Source: Ruegeria_C sp040830705 (lineage in GTDB: Bacteria > Pseudomonadota > Alphaproteobacteria > Rhodobacterales > Rhodobacteraceae). Taken from it: 64,000 bases of DNA. Shown in pieces: positions 52,787 through 61,690 of the stretch. Under the pieces are notes generated by a model that saw only the letters and a list, made by a program, of their open reading frames with translations, was not told the DNA's origin and did no database searches. Every line of letters starts with the position of its first letter. Position 1 is the first letter of the stretch. The stretch covers positions 124,001-188,000 of the forward strand of contig JBFOME010000008.1 of NCBI GenBank assembly GCA_040830705.1, written 5' to 3'. A program made the translations under genes and the position numbers.

Positions 52787-52872
52787 ATTTCTGTGAAACT
52801 TTCCTCTCATCTTGCTGTTTCTGGTGTATATTCTTCGAAGTTATTCGCCAATCATGCAAAAGGCTTGCGCAA

Positions 52873-53331
52873 TTGTCCTTGGATACAACAGATCGACGGA
52901 TTCTCACTGAACTTCAGAAGAAAGGCCGTATGTCGAACGCGGACCTGTCCGAGAAAGTGAATTTGTCCCCCTCGGCCTGTCACCGGCGGGTGCAGCGGTT
53001 GGAGGCGGAGGGCTATATCCGCGACTATGTGGCCCTGCTGGATGCGCGCAAGTTGGGCGTGCCGACCACCGTGTTTGTCGAAATCACGTTGCAAGGGCAA
53101 GCTGATGAGGTGCTGGATGCGTTCGAGAAAGGTGTATCACGGATACCCGACGTTCTGGAATGCCATCTGATGGCGGGGACCGCAGACTACATCCTTAAGG
53201 TCGTTGCCGAAAACACCGAAGATTTCGCGCGTATCCACCGCCAATATCTGGCGCGGCTGCCGGGGGTCGCACAGATGCAGTCCTCGTTTGCATTGCGCAC
53301 CGTGTTCAAAACCACTGCATTGCCAGTTTGA
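52873..53331 (+). CDS. Lrp/AsnC family transcriptional regulator (putative ald regulator)
   Basis: The 152-residue regulator has an N-terminal HTH (LDTTDRRILTELQKKGRMSN then LSEKVNLSPSACHRRVQRLE) and a C-terminal RAM effector domain (DVLECHLMAGTADYILKVV). No in-frame ATG fits the family start; a TTG at 52873 with AAAAGG 10 bases upstream gives the usual N-terminus. The 105-bp longer frame is Cys/Phe-rich and unlike the family. Divergence from ald suggests alanine-responsive control, as for AldR/AlaR-type regulators. Confidence 0.9.
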   Translation: MSLDTTDRRILTELQKKGRMSNADLSEKVNLSPSACHRRVQRLEAEGYIRDYVALLDARKLGVPTTVFVEITLQGQADEVLDAFEKGVSRIPDVLECHLMAGTADYILKVVAENTEDFARIHRQYLARLPGVAQMQSSFALRTVFKTTALPV

Positions 53332-53480
53332 TACTTGCAAGGCTTGCCTTGCCTGGCACGACGCGTGACTATGATGTGTTCAGAAAGCGGTGGTGCCGCT
53401 GCGATTTGACCGACATCAGAGATTTACAACCGCCAGATATGGCATAGATCCAATTGCAAACAAGAAAGAAGGAGCTGACC

Positions 53481-54398
53481 TTGACCGACGATTCCGAAGA
53501 CCTGGGCATGAAGTGGCTTGAGGCCGAGTTGGAGGATACGCTGGACGAGGATTTCGAAATCGAGTTCAGCGAACCGATGCTCTCGATGGAGATCCGCAAG
53601 CTCTACAAATCGCAACATCCCGGCATGCTCGACCGCAAGGTGTATTTTCGCAACCTGCTGAGGTTGCAAGCGGAACTGATCAAGCTGCAGGATTGGGTCC
53701 AGCACACCGGCGCCAAGGTGCTCATTCTGATGGAGGGGCGGGATTCAGCTGGCAAGGGTGGCGTGATCAAGCGCATCACCCAACGCCTTAACCCGCGTGT
53801 TGCGCGCGTCGTGGCTCTGCCTGCGCCCTCGCGCCGGGAACAGAGTCAGTGGTATTTCCAGCGCTATGTCCCCTATCTGCCCTCCGGAGGAGAGATCGTG
53901 TTGTTCGATCGGTCCTGGTACAACCGCGCAGGTGTTGAACGCGTGATGGGTTTTGCCACCGAAGATCAGGTCGAACAGTTCTTCCAGGACGTTCCCGAAT
54001 TTGAACGGATGTTGAAACGGTCAGGGATTATCCTGCTGAAATACTGGTTCTCGATCACCGACGAAGAACAGCAATTGCGGTTCCTTATGCGTATCCACGA
54101 CCCCATGAAGCAGTGGAAGCTATCGCCGATGGATCTAGAGTCCCGCATCCGCTGGGAGGACTACACCAAGGCCAAGGAAGAGATGTTCGCACGCACTAAC
54201 ATTCCCGAGGCGCCTTGGTATATCGTGGAAGGCAACGACAAGAAGCGCGAGCGCCTCAACTGCATTGAGCACCTTCTATCGCAGATTCCCTACGAGGACG
54301 TGCCGAACGAAAAGGTCACCTTGCCTGATCGCAAATACAATCCCGAATATGAGCGGCAGGTTCTGCCGGATGAGCTCTACGTGCCGAAAATCTACTGA
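53481..54398 (+). CDS. ppk2: Polyphosphate kinase 2
   Basis: The 305-residue enzyme is a class I PPK2. It has Walker A MEGRDSAGKGG, the lid/base-binding segment ALPAPSRREQSQWYFQRYVP, Walker B IVLFDRSWYNRAGVERVMGF, and the C-terminal DRKYNPEYERQVLPD. It transfers phosphate between polyphosphate and nucleotides, commonly favouring GDP or ADP phosphorylation. The TTG at 53481 with AAGGAG upstream is preferred to a TTG at 53454. An acidic N-terminal extension of about 55 residues precedes the kinase core. Confidence 0.94.
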   Translation: MTDDSEDLGMKWLEAELEDTLDEDFEIEFSEPMLSMEIRKLYKSQHPGMLDRKVYFRNLLRLQAELIKLQDWVQHTGAKVLILMEGRDSAGKGGVIKRITQRLNPRVARVVALPAPSRREQSQWYFQRYVPYLPSGGEIVLFDRSWYNRAGVERVMGFATEDQVEQFFQDVPEFERMLKRSGIILLKYWFSITDEEQQLRFLMRIHDPMKQWKLSPMDLESRIRWEDYTKAKEEMFARTNIPEAPWYIVEGNDKKRERLNCIEHLLSQIPYEDVPNEKVTLPDRKYNPEYERQVLPDELYVPKIY

Positions 54399-54527
54399 AA
54401 TCGCACTGGGCAGCGCGGCTGATAGCAATGCCACAATTGGCGCGGGCAGGGTGCTCGCACCGCCAACAACCGTTTACAAGAAAAGGCAAAAATGCTCGAC
54501 TGGGACTTTTAGGGCCCGCGAGGAATT

Positions 54528-56561
54528 ATGTCAGACGATGACGAAGCTCCAAAAAAGACCGAACCTGGACGGGCAAGCAGGCTCGCGCTCGAAGCGGCGG
54601 CGCAGATAGCCGACTGGTGCGAACGGCGCAAGAAAGAGGCGATCGAGGACGCCAAGCGGCAGATGTGGACGGTTTGGACCCTGCTCGGCGGCGGGGTCGT
54701 CCTGCTGCTGGTTCTGCCGCGGCTGGTGGCTCTTATCGACTATACTGCGGCAACGCTGCCGCCGGACGCCGTCAAGGAAGCGGCGGCCGCGCTTTCGCTA
54801 ATGGAAACCAATGAAAGCGAAATGCAGGAGGATCTTGGCAATGCGAGCGCCGGCCTAGACAAAAGGCAGGATGAACTCAGGGCTGCTGAAGAGGTGCTTG
54901 AAGCGGCGACCATGGCCTTTGAGGACCCGTTCGAGGACCCGCTGGCTGTCTGGCAGCGCGCGGGGCCGGCTGACATCGATTTCGAAATCAATGTTTTCAC
55001 CCAGCAAGAGGATGGATTGTTGCTTGCCGCCGGTCGGGAACGGACTGAAGAGGGCAGCAGAATCCTGCTGCTGCGCTCGGAAGACGGCGAGGTCTGGTCT
55101 TCGGTGCGCCCTGAGGAGGCGGGCGCACGGATCGCGGGCCGGCTTTTTGCTCTCGCGCCCGCGCCTGATGGCGGGCTGATCGCCGCCGGTGCGGAGGAGA
55201 CGGAAGACGGTTACAAAACCCTGCTGCTGCGCTCGGAAGACGGCGCGGCCTGGTCGCCGATACGCCCAGAGGAGGCGGGCGCACGGATCGCGGGTTGGCT
55301 TTTTGCTCTCGCGTCCGCGCCGGATGGCGGGCTGATCGCCGCCGGTGGGGAGGAGACGGAAGACGGTGACAAGACCCTGCTGCTGCGCTCGGAAGATGGC
55401 GCGGTCTGGTCGCCGATAGGCCCAGAGGAGGCGGGTGTACGGATCGCGGGTCGACTTGACGCTCTCGCGCCAGCGCCTGATGGCGGGCTGATTGCAGCCG
55501 GTCGGGAGGCGACGGAAGACGGTGACAGGACCCTGCTGCTGCGCTCGGAGGACGGCGCGGCTTGGTCGCCGATACCCCAAGAGGAGGCGGATACTCGGAT
55601 CGCAGGCGCTATTTACGTTCTTGCCGCAACGCCTGATGGCGGGCTGATTGCGGCCGGTCGGGAGGCGACGGAAGACGGTGAAAAGACCCTGCTGCTGCGC
55701 TCGGAAGATGGCGAGGACTGGTCGCCATTGCGCCCAGAGGAGGCGGGCGCGCGGATCGCCGGGCGGCTTTATGCTTTCGCGCCAGCACCTGATGGCGGGC
55801 TGCTTGCAGCCGGTCGCGAGCAGACGGACGAAGGTGATTGGACCCTACTGCTGCGCTCGGAGGACGGCGCGGCTTGGTCACCCCTTCGCTCCGAGATGAG
55901 CGGATCCCGGTTCGGGCCTTGGTACTGGGCGTTGTTCTCCGGATCTGACGGCACAGTTTACGCCGATGGGCTCGACACGCCCTTTGTGCGAAGCGCACCC
56001 GCCGACCGCGCCGTGGCCAGGCGGGCAATTCTTGATGGAGAACCCGCGCCGGATTTCGCCGTACCGGACGGGTCTGCCGACCGCGCCGAGGCCGTGCGGC
56101 AAGCCACACGCGCAGCCGAGATCGCCCGTGACCTAGCCGATCAGCAGACGAGAATTCGCGATCAGGCAAAGGCATCGCATCAACGTCAAACGGTCGCGGT
56201 GGAGCAGATCAAAGAAGCGAACAAGACCCTTGAAGACGCTCTTCGCCGAACGGAACCCATTCGCCAGGCAAGCTGGATCGCGACCCGTCTGGCCGTCATT
56301 GCGCTTTTGATCTTCCTGGTTCAGATCGTCGTGAACCGTTACCGATACCTTCAGCGATTGGCTGATTTCTATGACGGGCGCGCGCAGGCCTTTCGCATGC
56401 TCGCAAATGCCGGGCCGACCGCCGCCGGTGTGATGCTGCACAACGTGTCGCTGAACGAATTGATGGCGGGTTTGTCGCCCAGCGCGATTTCCTTTGGTCG
56501 GGAAGCCGAACCGCCCACGCAGCATCTCATGTCGATCTTGCAAACAGCCATCAAGAAATGA
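54528..56561 (+). CDS. Uncharacterised membrane protein with six Asp-box (BNR-like) tandem repeats
   Basis: The 677-residue protein of unknown function has these parts in order: a basic cytoplasmic N-terminus, a transmembrane helix at about 46-71, a coiled-coil-like region at about 97-130, six repeats of 52 residues starting at residues 180, 232, 284, 336, 388 and 440, a long Arg/Ala/Gln-rich helix at about 520-580, a second transmembrane helix at about 583-606, and a 70-residue C-terminal domain starting NRYRYLQRLADFYDGRAQAF. Each repeat has an Asp-box SEDGxxW and a PDGGLIAAG strand, as in BNR/sortilin-type propellers. Charge distribution predicts that the propeller is periplasmic. It lies between ppk2 and rpsU. 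An adhesin, a ligand sensor or an enzyme scaffold are all possible. Confidence 0.78.
   Translation: MSDDDEAPKKTEPGRASRLALEAAAQIADWCERRKKEAIEDAKRQMWTVWTLLGGGVVLLLVLPRLVALIDYTAATLPPDAVKEAAAALSLMETNESEMQEDLGNASAGLDKRQDELRAAEEVLEAATMAFEDPFEDPLAVWQRAGPADIDFEINVFTQQEDGLLLAAGRERTEEGSRILLLRSEDGEVWSSVRPEEAGARIAGRLFALAPAPDGGLIAAGAEETEDGYKTLLLRSEDGAAWSPIRPEEAGARIAGWLFALASAPDGGLIAAGGEETEDGDKTLLLRSEDGAVWSPIGPEEAGVRIAGRLDALAPAPDGGLIAAGREATEDGDRTLLLRSEDGAAWSPIPQEEADTRIAGAIYVLAATPDGGLIAAGREATEDGEKTLLLRSEDGEDWSPLRPEEAGARIAGRLYAFAPAPDGGLLAAGREQTDEGDWTLLLRSEDGAAWSPLRSEMSGSRFGPWYWALFSGSDGTVYADGLDTPFVRSAPADRAVARRAILDGEPAPDFAVPDGSADRAEAVRQATRAAEIARDLADQQTRIRDQAKASHQRQTVAVEQIKEANKTLEDALRRTEPIRQASWIATRLAVIALLIFLVQIVVNRYRYLQRLADFYDGRAQAFRMLANAGPTAAGVMLHNVSLNELMAGLSPSAISFGREAEPPTQHLMSILQTAIKK
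55065..56000 (+). repeat. Tandem 156-bp coding repeats (six copies)
   Basis: The word CTGCTGCTGCGCTCGGA or a one-base variant recurs at 55065, 55221, 55377, 55533, 55689 and 55845, an exact 156-bp period encoding 52 residues. Copies 1-5 are very similar in DNA as well as protein, while the second half of copy 6 has diverged. This implies recent expansion, and copy number may vary between strains. Confidence 0.95.
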
Positions 56562-56731
56562 GCCATCCTGTCGTCAGCCGATGTTGCTGAAATTCGAAGC
56601 GCCAAACTGCCAGCGGGGATGTTCCGCGCGAGGCCCAAGAGCCTCCCAACTCTCGAAAGATCGCATTGCAACGCGGACAATGGGCCGCCGAGAACAGCTA
56701 CAAGAAAGGCAATAGCGGCCCAAAACGACAA

Positions 56732-56755
56732 ACCCCCGGGCGATGCCTCGGGGGT
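56732..56755 (-). terminator. Terminator of rpsU
   Basis: A hairpin ACCCCCGGG (56732-56740) with CCTCGGGGGT (56746-56755), with one bulge, is followed on the minus strand by TTGTCGTTTTGG. It lies 38 bp after the rpsU stop. Confidence 0.7.
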
Positions 56756-56792
56756 CGTCAAATAGTGTCGTCCAAAGCTGGACGGGAAGGGA

Positions 56793-56999
56793 TCAGAGCA
56801 GACCTTCGCGCTGGGCTTTTTTGCGTGCCAGCTTACGGGCACGACGGATCGCTTCTGCCTTCTCGCGCGCTTTTTTCTCGGACGGCTTCTCGAAATGTTG
56901 CTTGAGCTTCATTTCACGGAACACGCCTTCGCGCTGCAGCTTCTTCTTCAGGGCGCGGAGCGCCTGATCGACATTGTTGTCGCGAACACTAACCTGCAT
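56793..56999 (-). CDS. rpsU: 30S ribosomal protein S21
   Basis: The 68-residue basic protein has the S21 pattern VSVRDNNVDQALRALKKKLQ, GVFREMKLKQHFEKPSEKK, and the Arg/Lys-rich end RRARKLARKKAQREG. It contacts the 3' end of 16S rRNA and aids mRNA selection. The start is preceded by an AAAGGTGG ribosome-binding site. It is divergent from the COQ9-family gene. Confidence 0.97.
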   Translation of the reverse strand: MQVSVRDNNVDQALRALKKKLQREGVFREMKLKQHFEKPSEKKAREKAEAIRRARKLARKKAQREGLL

Positions 57000-57053
57000 G
57001 TGGTTGTCACCACCTTTCTAGATATGAGTTGCAAGGAAATTGCAGGAAGTGGC

Positions 57054-57082
57054 GATATAGCAAAGCGCCGCGATCTTGTCTA
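57054..57082 (-). promoter_or_regulatory. Predicted sigma-70 promoter of rpsU
   Basis: On the minus strand, TAGACA (57082-57077) and TATATC (57059-57054) are separated by exactly 17 bp. This places transcription start about 47 bp before the rpsU ATG. Confidence 0.55.
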
Positions 57083-57110
57083 GTAGTGGGACAGACAAAG
57101 GAGTCACGCC

Positions 57111-57815
57111 ATGACAATGCCTTACGAGACCGTCCGCGACCAGCTTCTGGATGCCGCGCTGGAGCATGTGCCCTTTGATGGGTGGAGCGCGACCTGTTTC
57201 GACGCGGCCATTGCAGATACCGGTCTGGATCGGACCGTGGCCGAAGCCGCTTGTCCACGTGGTGCCATTGATCTGGCGTTGGCCTTTCACCAGCGTGGCG
57301 ACCAGATCATGCTCAAACGCCTTGCTGAAACCGATCTGGAGGGGATGAAGTTCCGTGATCGCGTGGCGCTGGCGGTGCGCTACCGGCTTGAGGCAGTGAG
57401 CGGTCCGACCGAGAAAGAGGCGGTGCGACGTGGGCTGACCTTGTTTGCGTTGCCGCATCTGGCAGCCGAGGGCGCGCGCGCGGTCTGGAATACTTGCGAT
57501 CAGATCTGGACGGCGCTGGGCGATACGTCGGATGATTTCAACTGGTACTCCAAAAGAGCGATCCTTTCAGGGGTCTATTCTTCGACGCTGCTCTTTTGGA
57601 TGGGTGACGACTCGGACGGAAACAGCGCAAGCTGGACCTTTCTGTCCCGTCGGATCGACGACGTGATGCGGTTCGAGAAGGTCAAGGCACAGGTGAACGG
57701 GAACCCGTTGCTCAAGCCGTTGCTGGCCGGGCCAAACTGGCTGTCCAAGCAAATACGCCCGCCGGCGCGCGCGCCGCGGGTCGACCTGCCGGGCCTGTTG
57801 CGCCCCCGATCCTGA
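57111..57815 (+). CDS. COQ9 family protein
   Basis: The 234-residue protein matches COQ9: an N-terminal TetR-like helical part (YETVRDQLLDAALEHVPFDG) and a C-terminal lipid-binding core with DRVALAVRYRLEA, DFNWYSKRAILSGVYSSTLLFW and WTFLSRRIDDVMRFEK. In mitochondria COQ9 presents quinone intermediates to COQ7; a ubiquinone-synthesis role is inferred here. An MDR-type quinone reductase gene follows after 43 bp. Confidence 0.92.
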   Translation: MTMPYETVRDQLLDAALEHVPFDGWSATCFDAAIADTGLDRTVAEAACPRGAIDLALAFHQRGDQIMLKRLAETDLEGMKFRDRVALAVRYRLEAVSGPTEKEAVRRGLTLFALPHLAAEGARAVWNTCDQIWTALGDTSDDFNWYSKRAILSGVYSSTLLFWMGDDSDGNSASWTFLSRRIDDVMRFEKVKAQVNGNPLLKPLLAGPNWLSKQIRPPARAPRVDLPGLLRPRS

Positions 57816-57858
57816 GCTGCCCTGTTACACCGGAATGAACCAGAAGGACCCCTGAAGA

Positions 57859-58845
57859 ATGACCCAGATGATGCGTGCCGTCGAGATCTCTCAACCCGGC
57901 GGCCCCGAGGTTCTCAAACCCGTCCAGCGACCCGTGCCGGAACCGGAACAGGGGCAGGTGGTGCTCAAGGTTGCATTTGCTGGCGTGAACAGGCCCGACG
58001 CTTTGCAACGTGCCGGGGCCTATGACCCGCCGCCGGGCGCCAGTGATTTGCCCGGGCTGGAGGCATCGGGCGAGGTTGTGGCGCTGGGCGCGGGTGTCAC
58101 TTCGTTGGCAATCGGCGATCAGGTTTGCGCCCTGCTACCTGGTGGTGGCTATGCCGAATACGTGGCGACCCCAGCCGCACACTGCCTGCCCGTGCCCAAG
58201 GGCATGGGAATGAAAGAGGCGGCCTGTTTGCCCGAGACGTTTTTCACCGTATGGTCCAACGTTTTCACCCGTGGCGGGTTGAAGGCGGGCGAACGGTTTC
58301 TGGTGCATGGTGGGTCAAGCGGTATTGGGACCACTGCTATCCAGCTTGCGCACGCCATGGGCGCGCGGGTGTTCGCCACCGCAGGGTCCGAGGCCAAATG
58401 CAAGGCCTGCACCGATCTCGGTGCCGAGCGGGCGATCAACTACCGCGACGAGGATTTCGTCAAGGTGATGAAGGGCGAGGGTGGTGCCGACCTGATCCTC
58501 GACATGGTGGGCGGCGATTACATTCCGCGTAACGTCAGGGCGCTTGCCACGGATGGGCGGCTGGTCCAGATCGCTTTCCTGCAGGGGCCGAAGGTCGAGT
58601 TGAACTTTGCCATGATGATGGTCAAGCGCCTGACGCTGACAGGCAGCACGCTGCGCCCGCAAAGCGATCTGGCCAAAGCAAAAATCGCGCAGGATTTGCG
58701 CGAAGCGGTCTGGCCGCTGCTGGAGGCCGGGCGCGTGGCGCCCGCGATGGATAACAGCTTTGATCTGGCGGACGCCTCACAGGCGCATGCGCGGATGGAG
58801 GCGTCGGACCATATCGGCAAGATCGTTCTGAAGGTGGGCAGTTAG
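57859..58845 (+). CDS. NAD(P)H-quinone oxidoreductase (MDR superfamily, PIG3-like)
   Basis: The 328-residue zinc-independent MDR reductase starts MRAVEISQPGGPEVLK (after a four-residue MTQM leader). It has the catalytic-domain motif GVNRPDALQRAGAYDPPPGA and the NADPH loop VHGGSSGIGTTAIQLAHAMG, with AGSEAKCKACTDLGAERAIN as in PIG3-type enzymes. The ending SDHIGKIVLKV is typical. Its stop overlaps the convergent DUF2189 gene by 4 bp. Confidence 0.92.
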   Translation: MTQMMRAVEISQPGGPEVLKPVQRPVPEPEQGQVVLKVAFAGVNRPDALQRAGAYDPPPGASDLPGLEASGEVVALGAGVTSLAIGDQVCALLPGGGYAEYVATPAAHCLPVPKGMGMKEAACLPETFFTVWSNVFTRGGLKAGERFLVHGGSSGIGTTAIQLAHAMGARVFATAGSEAKCKACTDLGAERAINYRDEDFVKVMKGEGGADLILDMVGGDYIPRNVRALATDGRLVQIAFLQGPKVELNFAMMMVKRLTLTGSTLRPQSDLAKAKIAQDLREAVWPLLEAGRVAPAMDNSFDLADASQAHARMEASDHIGKIVLKVGS

Positions 58846-59699
58846 GCCACCGCACGCCGGTAGAGGTGCCATGTGGCATGGCCCAGAACCGGCAACACCA
58901 CGATCAGCCCCAGCATGAAGGGGATCGAGCCCAGCACCAGTAAGGCCGCGACCATCGCGCCCCAGGTGATGATGACGCCGGGGTTCTGGCGCAGCACCCG
59001 CACCGAGGTGACAACCGCGACCGGGACGCCCACCTTGCGGTCTAGCAGTAGCGGAAAGCTGACGACACTCATCGCCAGGGCCACAACGGCGAACAAGAAG
59101 CCTGCCGCGTTGCCGGCCACAATCAGGGCCCAGCCCTGCGGCGTGGTGAACAGGTCGCGCACAAAGCTCATGACCGAAGCCGGCGGCTCGGGGCCCAGAG
59201 TGGCAGCATAGATGCTCTGAGCGGCCATCATCCAGACCAGAAGCAGCATCGTCAGGTAGAGTGCCAGCACAAAGATCGATCCGAAAGACGGCGAGCGAAA
59301 GACGCCGAAGGCGTGCCACCAATGGGCTTCATTTCCCGCCTCGCGTCTGCGGCTGATCTCATATAGCCCAACTGCGGCGGCAGGGCCGATCAGGGCAAAA
59401 CCCAGCACCAACGGCGCAAGGAGCGGCACCAGATCCATCTGCATGCCCATCCCGAACAGGATCAGTCCTGCGATGGGATAGATCACGATAGCAAAGATAG
59501 CATCTGCGCGGGTAGACAGAAAATCGTCATAACCCGCCCGCAGGCAGGCAGAGATGTCCTGCATCGTCAGGACCTGAACCATCGGCAGGTCGGCGCTGTC
59601 TTCACCACCCAAGCCCGAGATGGCCTCGCCCATGTGATCACCGGTTGAGCCCAGGCTCTGCGCCGCCCAACTGATTGGATTTCCGATTGTTTTCGCCAT
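58842..59699 (-). CDS. DUF2189 domain-containing membrane protein
   Basis: The 285-residue inner-membrane protein has about six helices. DUF2189 features are the start region VLTMQDISACLRAGYDDFLS, the PLLAPLVLGFALIGPAAAVGLYEISRRRE block and the C-terminal VLPVLGHATWHLYRRA. Function is unknown. It sits between two MDR quinone reductase genes but on the opposite strand. Confidence 0.9.
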   Translation of the reverse strand: MAKTIGNPISWAAQSLGSTGDHMGEAISGLGGEDSADLPMVQVLTMQDISACLRAGYDDFLSTRADAIFAIVIYPIAGLILFGMGMQMDLVPLLAPLVLGFALIGPAAAVGLYEISRRREAGNEAHWWHAFGVFRSPSFGSIFVLALYLTMLLLVWMMAAQSIYAATLGPEPPASVMSFVRDLFTTPQGWALIVAGNAAGFLFAVVALAMSVVSFPLLLDRKVGVPVAVVTSVRVLRQNPGVIITWGAMVAALLVLGSIPFMLGLIVVLPVLGHATWHLYRRAVA

Positions 59700-59893
59700 G
59701 GTCCATCCTCCCTTGGCGTTGTGGATGCGCCTTGGTCGAAGGGCCTGTTGTCGCGTCAGACCCGACCGGTCGGCGACAGATTTTCTGAGTATAGCACAGT
59801 TCTTGGGTACTTACGGTCACGGCTTGGCGAGCGGGCACTTGTCCTTTGTCTGACGCCTGTTAGCCTCAGGCCCGAGAGATGAGGGAAGAGCAG

Positions 59894-60877
59894 ATGTCAG
59901 AGACCGCGCGCACGATCGTGATCCATGAAACCGGTGGCCCCGAGATGCTGTGCATCGAAGACCGGGTTGTGGGCGATCCGGGGCCCGGAGAAGTTCGCAT
60001 CCGTCACCATGCCTGCGGACTGAACTTCATCGATGTCTACCAGCGCACGGGCCTCTATCCGCTCGATCTGCCTCACGCACTAGGCATGGAGGCGGCCGGT
60101 GTGGTCGAGGCAGTTGGGCCGGAGGTTAAACACCTGAAACCCGGTGATCGGGTGGCCTATGCCGCCGCACCTGCAGGGGCCTATACCGAGGCGCGGGTGA
60201 TGCCCGCCGCACAAGTCTGCCCGCTGCCCGCTGCAATTGGCTTCGATCAGGCCGCAGCGATGATGCTCAAGGGGATGACGGTCGAATACCTGTTCCATCG
60301 CACTGTGCCTATCAGGCGTGGCGATACCGTTCTGTTTCATGCTGCGGCAGGCGGCGTCGGGTTGATTGCCTGCCAATGGGCACGCTCCGAAGGCATCCGG
60401 CTGATCGGCACCGCCGGATCGGAGGAGAAATGCGAGTTGGCACTGCATCACGGGGCCACACATTGCATCAACTACCGGACCGGAGATTTCGCGCCGCGCG
60501 TGCGCGAATTGACCGATGGTGCGGGCGTCGATGTGGTCATGGATTCGATCGGAGCGGATACGTTCGAAGGCTCTCTCGGTTCGCTGAAACCGCTCGGGAT
60601 GATGATCTCGTTCGGCAATGCATCCGGTCCGGTGCCGCCCTTTGATTTGTCAATCCTGGCGCAACACGGATCGCTCAAGATCACGCGACCGACGCTGTTC
60701 ACCCATATCGCTGACCCCGCAACCTGTCAGGATATGGCACAGCATCTGTTTGGTAAGGTGACCAAGGGCGATATCCAGATCCGTATCGATCAGCGCTTCC
60801 CGCTGGAACAGGTGGCGGACGCCCATCGCGCGCTGGAGGCGCGGCAAACGACTGGCAGCACTGTTCTGGAACCCTGA
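59894..60877 (+). CDS. Quinone oxidoreductase (MDR superfamily, QOR type)
   Basis: The 327-residue protein has the QOR patterns HHACGLNFIDVYQRTGLYPL, the P-x-A-GMEAAGVVEAVG strand, and the NADPH-binding VLFHAAAGGVGLIACQWARS. This family reduces quinones by one electron and lacks zinc ligands. The ATG at 59894 has a purine-rich RBS; a start at 59879 is possible. It is distinct from the PIG3-like enzyme at 57859. A hydrolase gene follows after 24 bp. Confidence 0.92.
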   Translation: MSETARTIVIHETGGPEMLCIEDRVVGDPGPGEVRIRHHACGLNFIDVYQRTGLYPLDLPHALGMEAAGVVEAVGPEVKHLKPGDRVAYAAAPAGAYTEARVMPAAQVCPLPAAIGFDQAAAMMLKGMTVEYLFHRTVPIRRGDTVLFHAAAGGVGLIACQWARSEGIRLIGTAGSEEKCELALHHGATHCINYRTGDFAPRVRELTDGAGVDVVMDSIGADTFEGSLGSLKPLGMMISFGNASGPVPPFDLSILAQHGSLKITRPTLFTHIADPATCQDMAQHLFGKVTKGDIQIRIDQRFPLEQVADAHRALEARQTTGSTVLEP

Positions 60878-60901
60878 ACGGCCTGACGAGAAAGGTTCGA
60901 C

Positions 60902-61669
60902 ATGAGAGATATACCGGTCGTGTTTCTGCACGGAACCAATGGCGGTCCCTGGACCATGGATAATTTCAAACAGGCATTCGAAGCGCAGGGCTATGTCTGC
61001 CACGCCCCGGCATACAGGTTTCACGACATGCCGCCGTCCGGGGCGCGCAATGTGGCCTTGAAGGGGCTCAGTATCGCGGACTATGTGGAGGATCTGACCG
61101 CATTCATTGGAACGCTGGATCAACAGCCGGTTCTTGTCGGCCACTCGCTGGGCGGTCTGATTGCGCAGTTACTGGCGGCCAAAGGGCTGGCGCATGCCGC
61201 GGTCCTGCTCAACAGCAGTATTATACATGGCACTCTGCCCACCACCGCGCGCGAGCGGCAATTGGGCAAATTGTTCATCTCTGCCGGGGCGTTCTGGGAG
61301 CAAACACCGGGGCAGGATTTCGACCTGCTGGCCGAGTTCGGACTTAATACCCTGCCCGAAGAGTTGCAGCATCGGATTTGCGACCGGCTCGACACTGAAT
61401 CGGGCCGCGTTCTGTTCGAGTTCGTGTTCTGGATGTATGACGAAAACCAGACCACCAAGGTGGACATTGACGCCGTAAAATGCCCGTTGCTGTTTTTGTC
61501 CGGTAGCGAGGACCACGCGGTTCCGCCCTCTACTGCGCGGGCGATGGCGGCGCGCTACGGCGATCGCGCCCGCTTTTTCGAGGTCGAGGGAGCTTGCCAC
61601 TATATGCAGTTCGATGACGGGTGGGAAAAGACCGCAGAGCTGTGCATCGACTGGCTCAGGGGGCTTTAG
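60902..61669 (+). CDS. Alpha/beta hydrolase
   Basis: The 255-residue hydrolase has the oxyanion motif VFLHGTNGGP, nucleophile Ser in VGHSLGG, acid Asp in SGSEDHAVPP and His in GACHYMQF, so the triad is complete. The lid region lies at about 110-190. The substrate is unknown; esters or lactones are plausible. It is probably co-transcribed with the quinone oxidoreductase. Confidence 0.88.
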   Translation: MRDIPVVFLHGTNGGPWTMDNFKQAFEAQGYVCHAPAYRFHDMPPSGARNVALKGLSIADYVEDLTAFIGTLDQQPVLVGHSLGGLIAQLLAAKGLAHAAVLLNSSIIHGTLPTTARERQLGKLFISAGAFWEQTPGQDFDLLAEFGLNTLPEELQHRICDRLDTESGRVLFEFVFWMYDENQTTKVDIDAVKCPLLFLSGSEDHAVPPSTARAMAARYGDRARFFEVEGACHYMQFDDGWEKTAELCIDWLRGL

Positions 61670-61690
61670 GCATCATCACGAGAACCCGGA

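Noticed and set aside
52768..52872. N-terminal 35-residue extension of the Lrp regulator
   Set aside because: The Cys/Phe-rich leader is unlike the family and occupies the divergent promoter; the TTG at 52873 has a ribosome-binding site.
55065..56000. Regular repeats considered as a CRISPR array
   Set aside because: The 156-bp period is fully coding, has no unique spacers, and translates to Asp-box blades in a single open frame.
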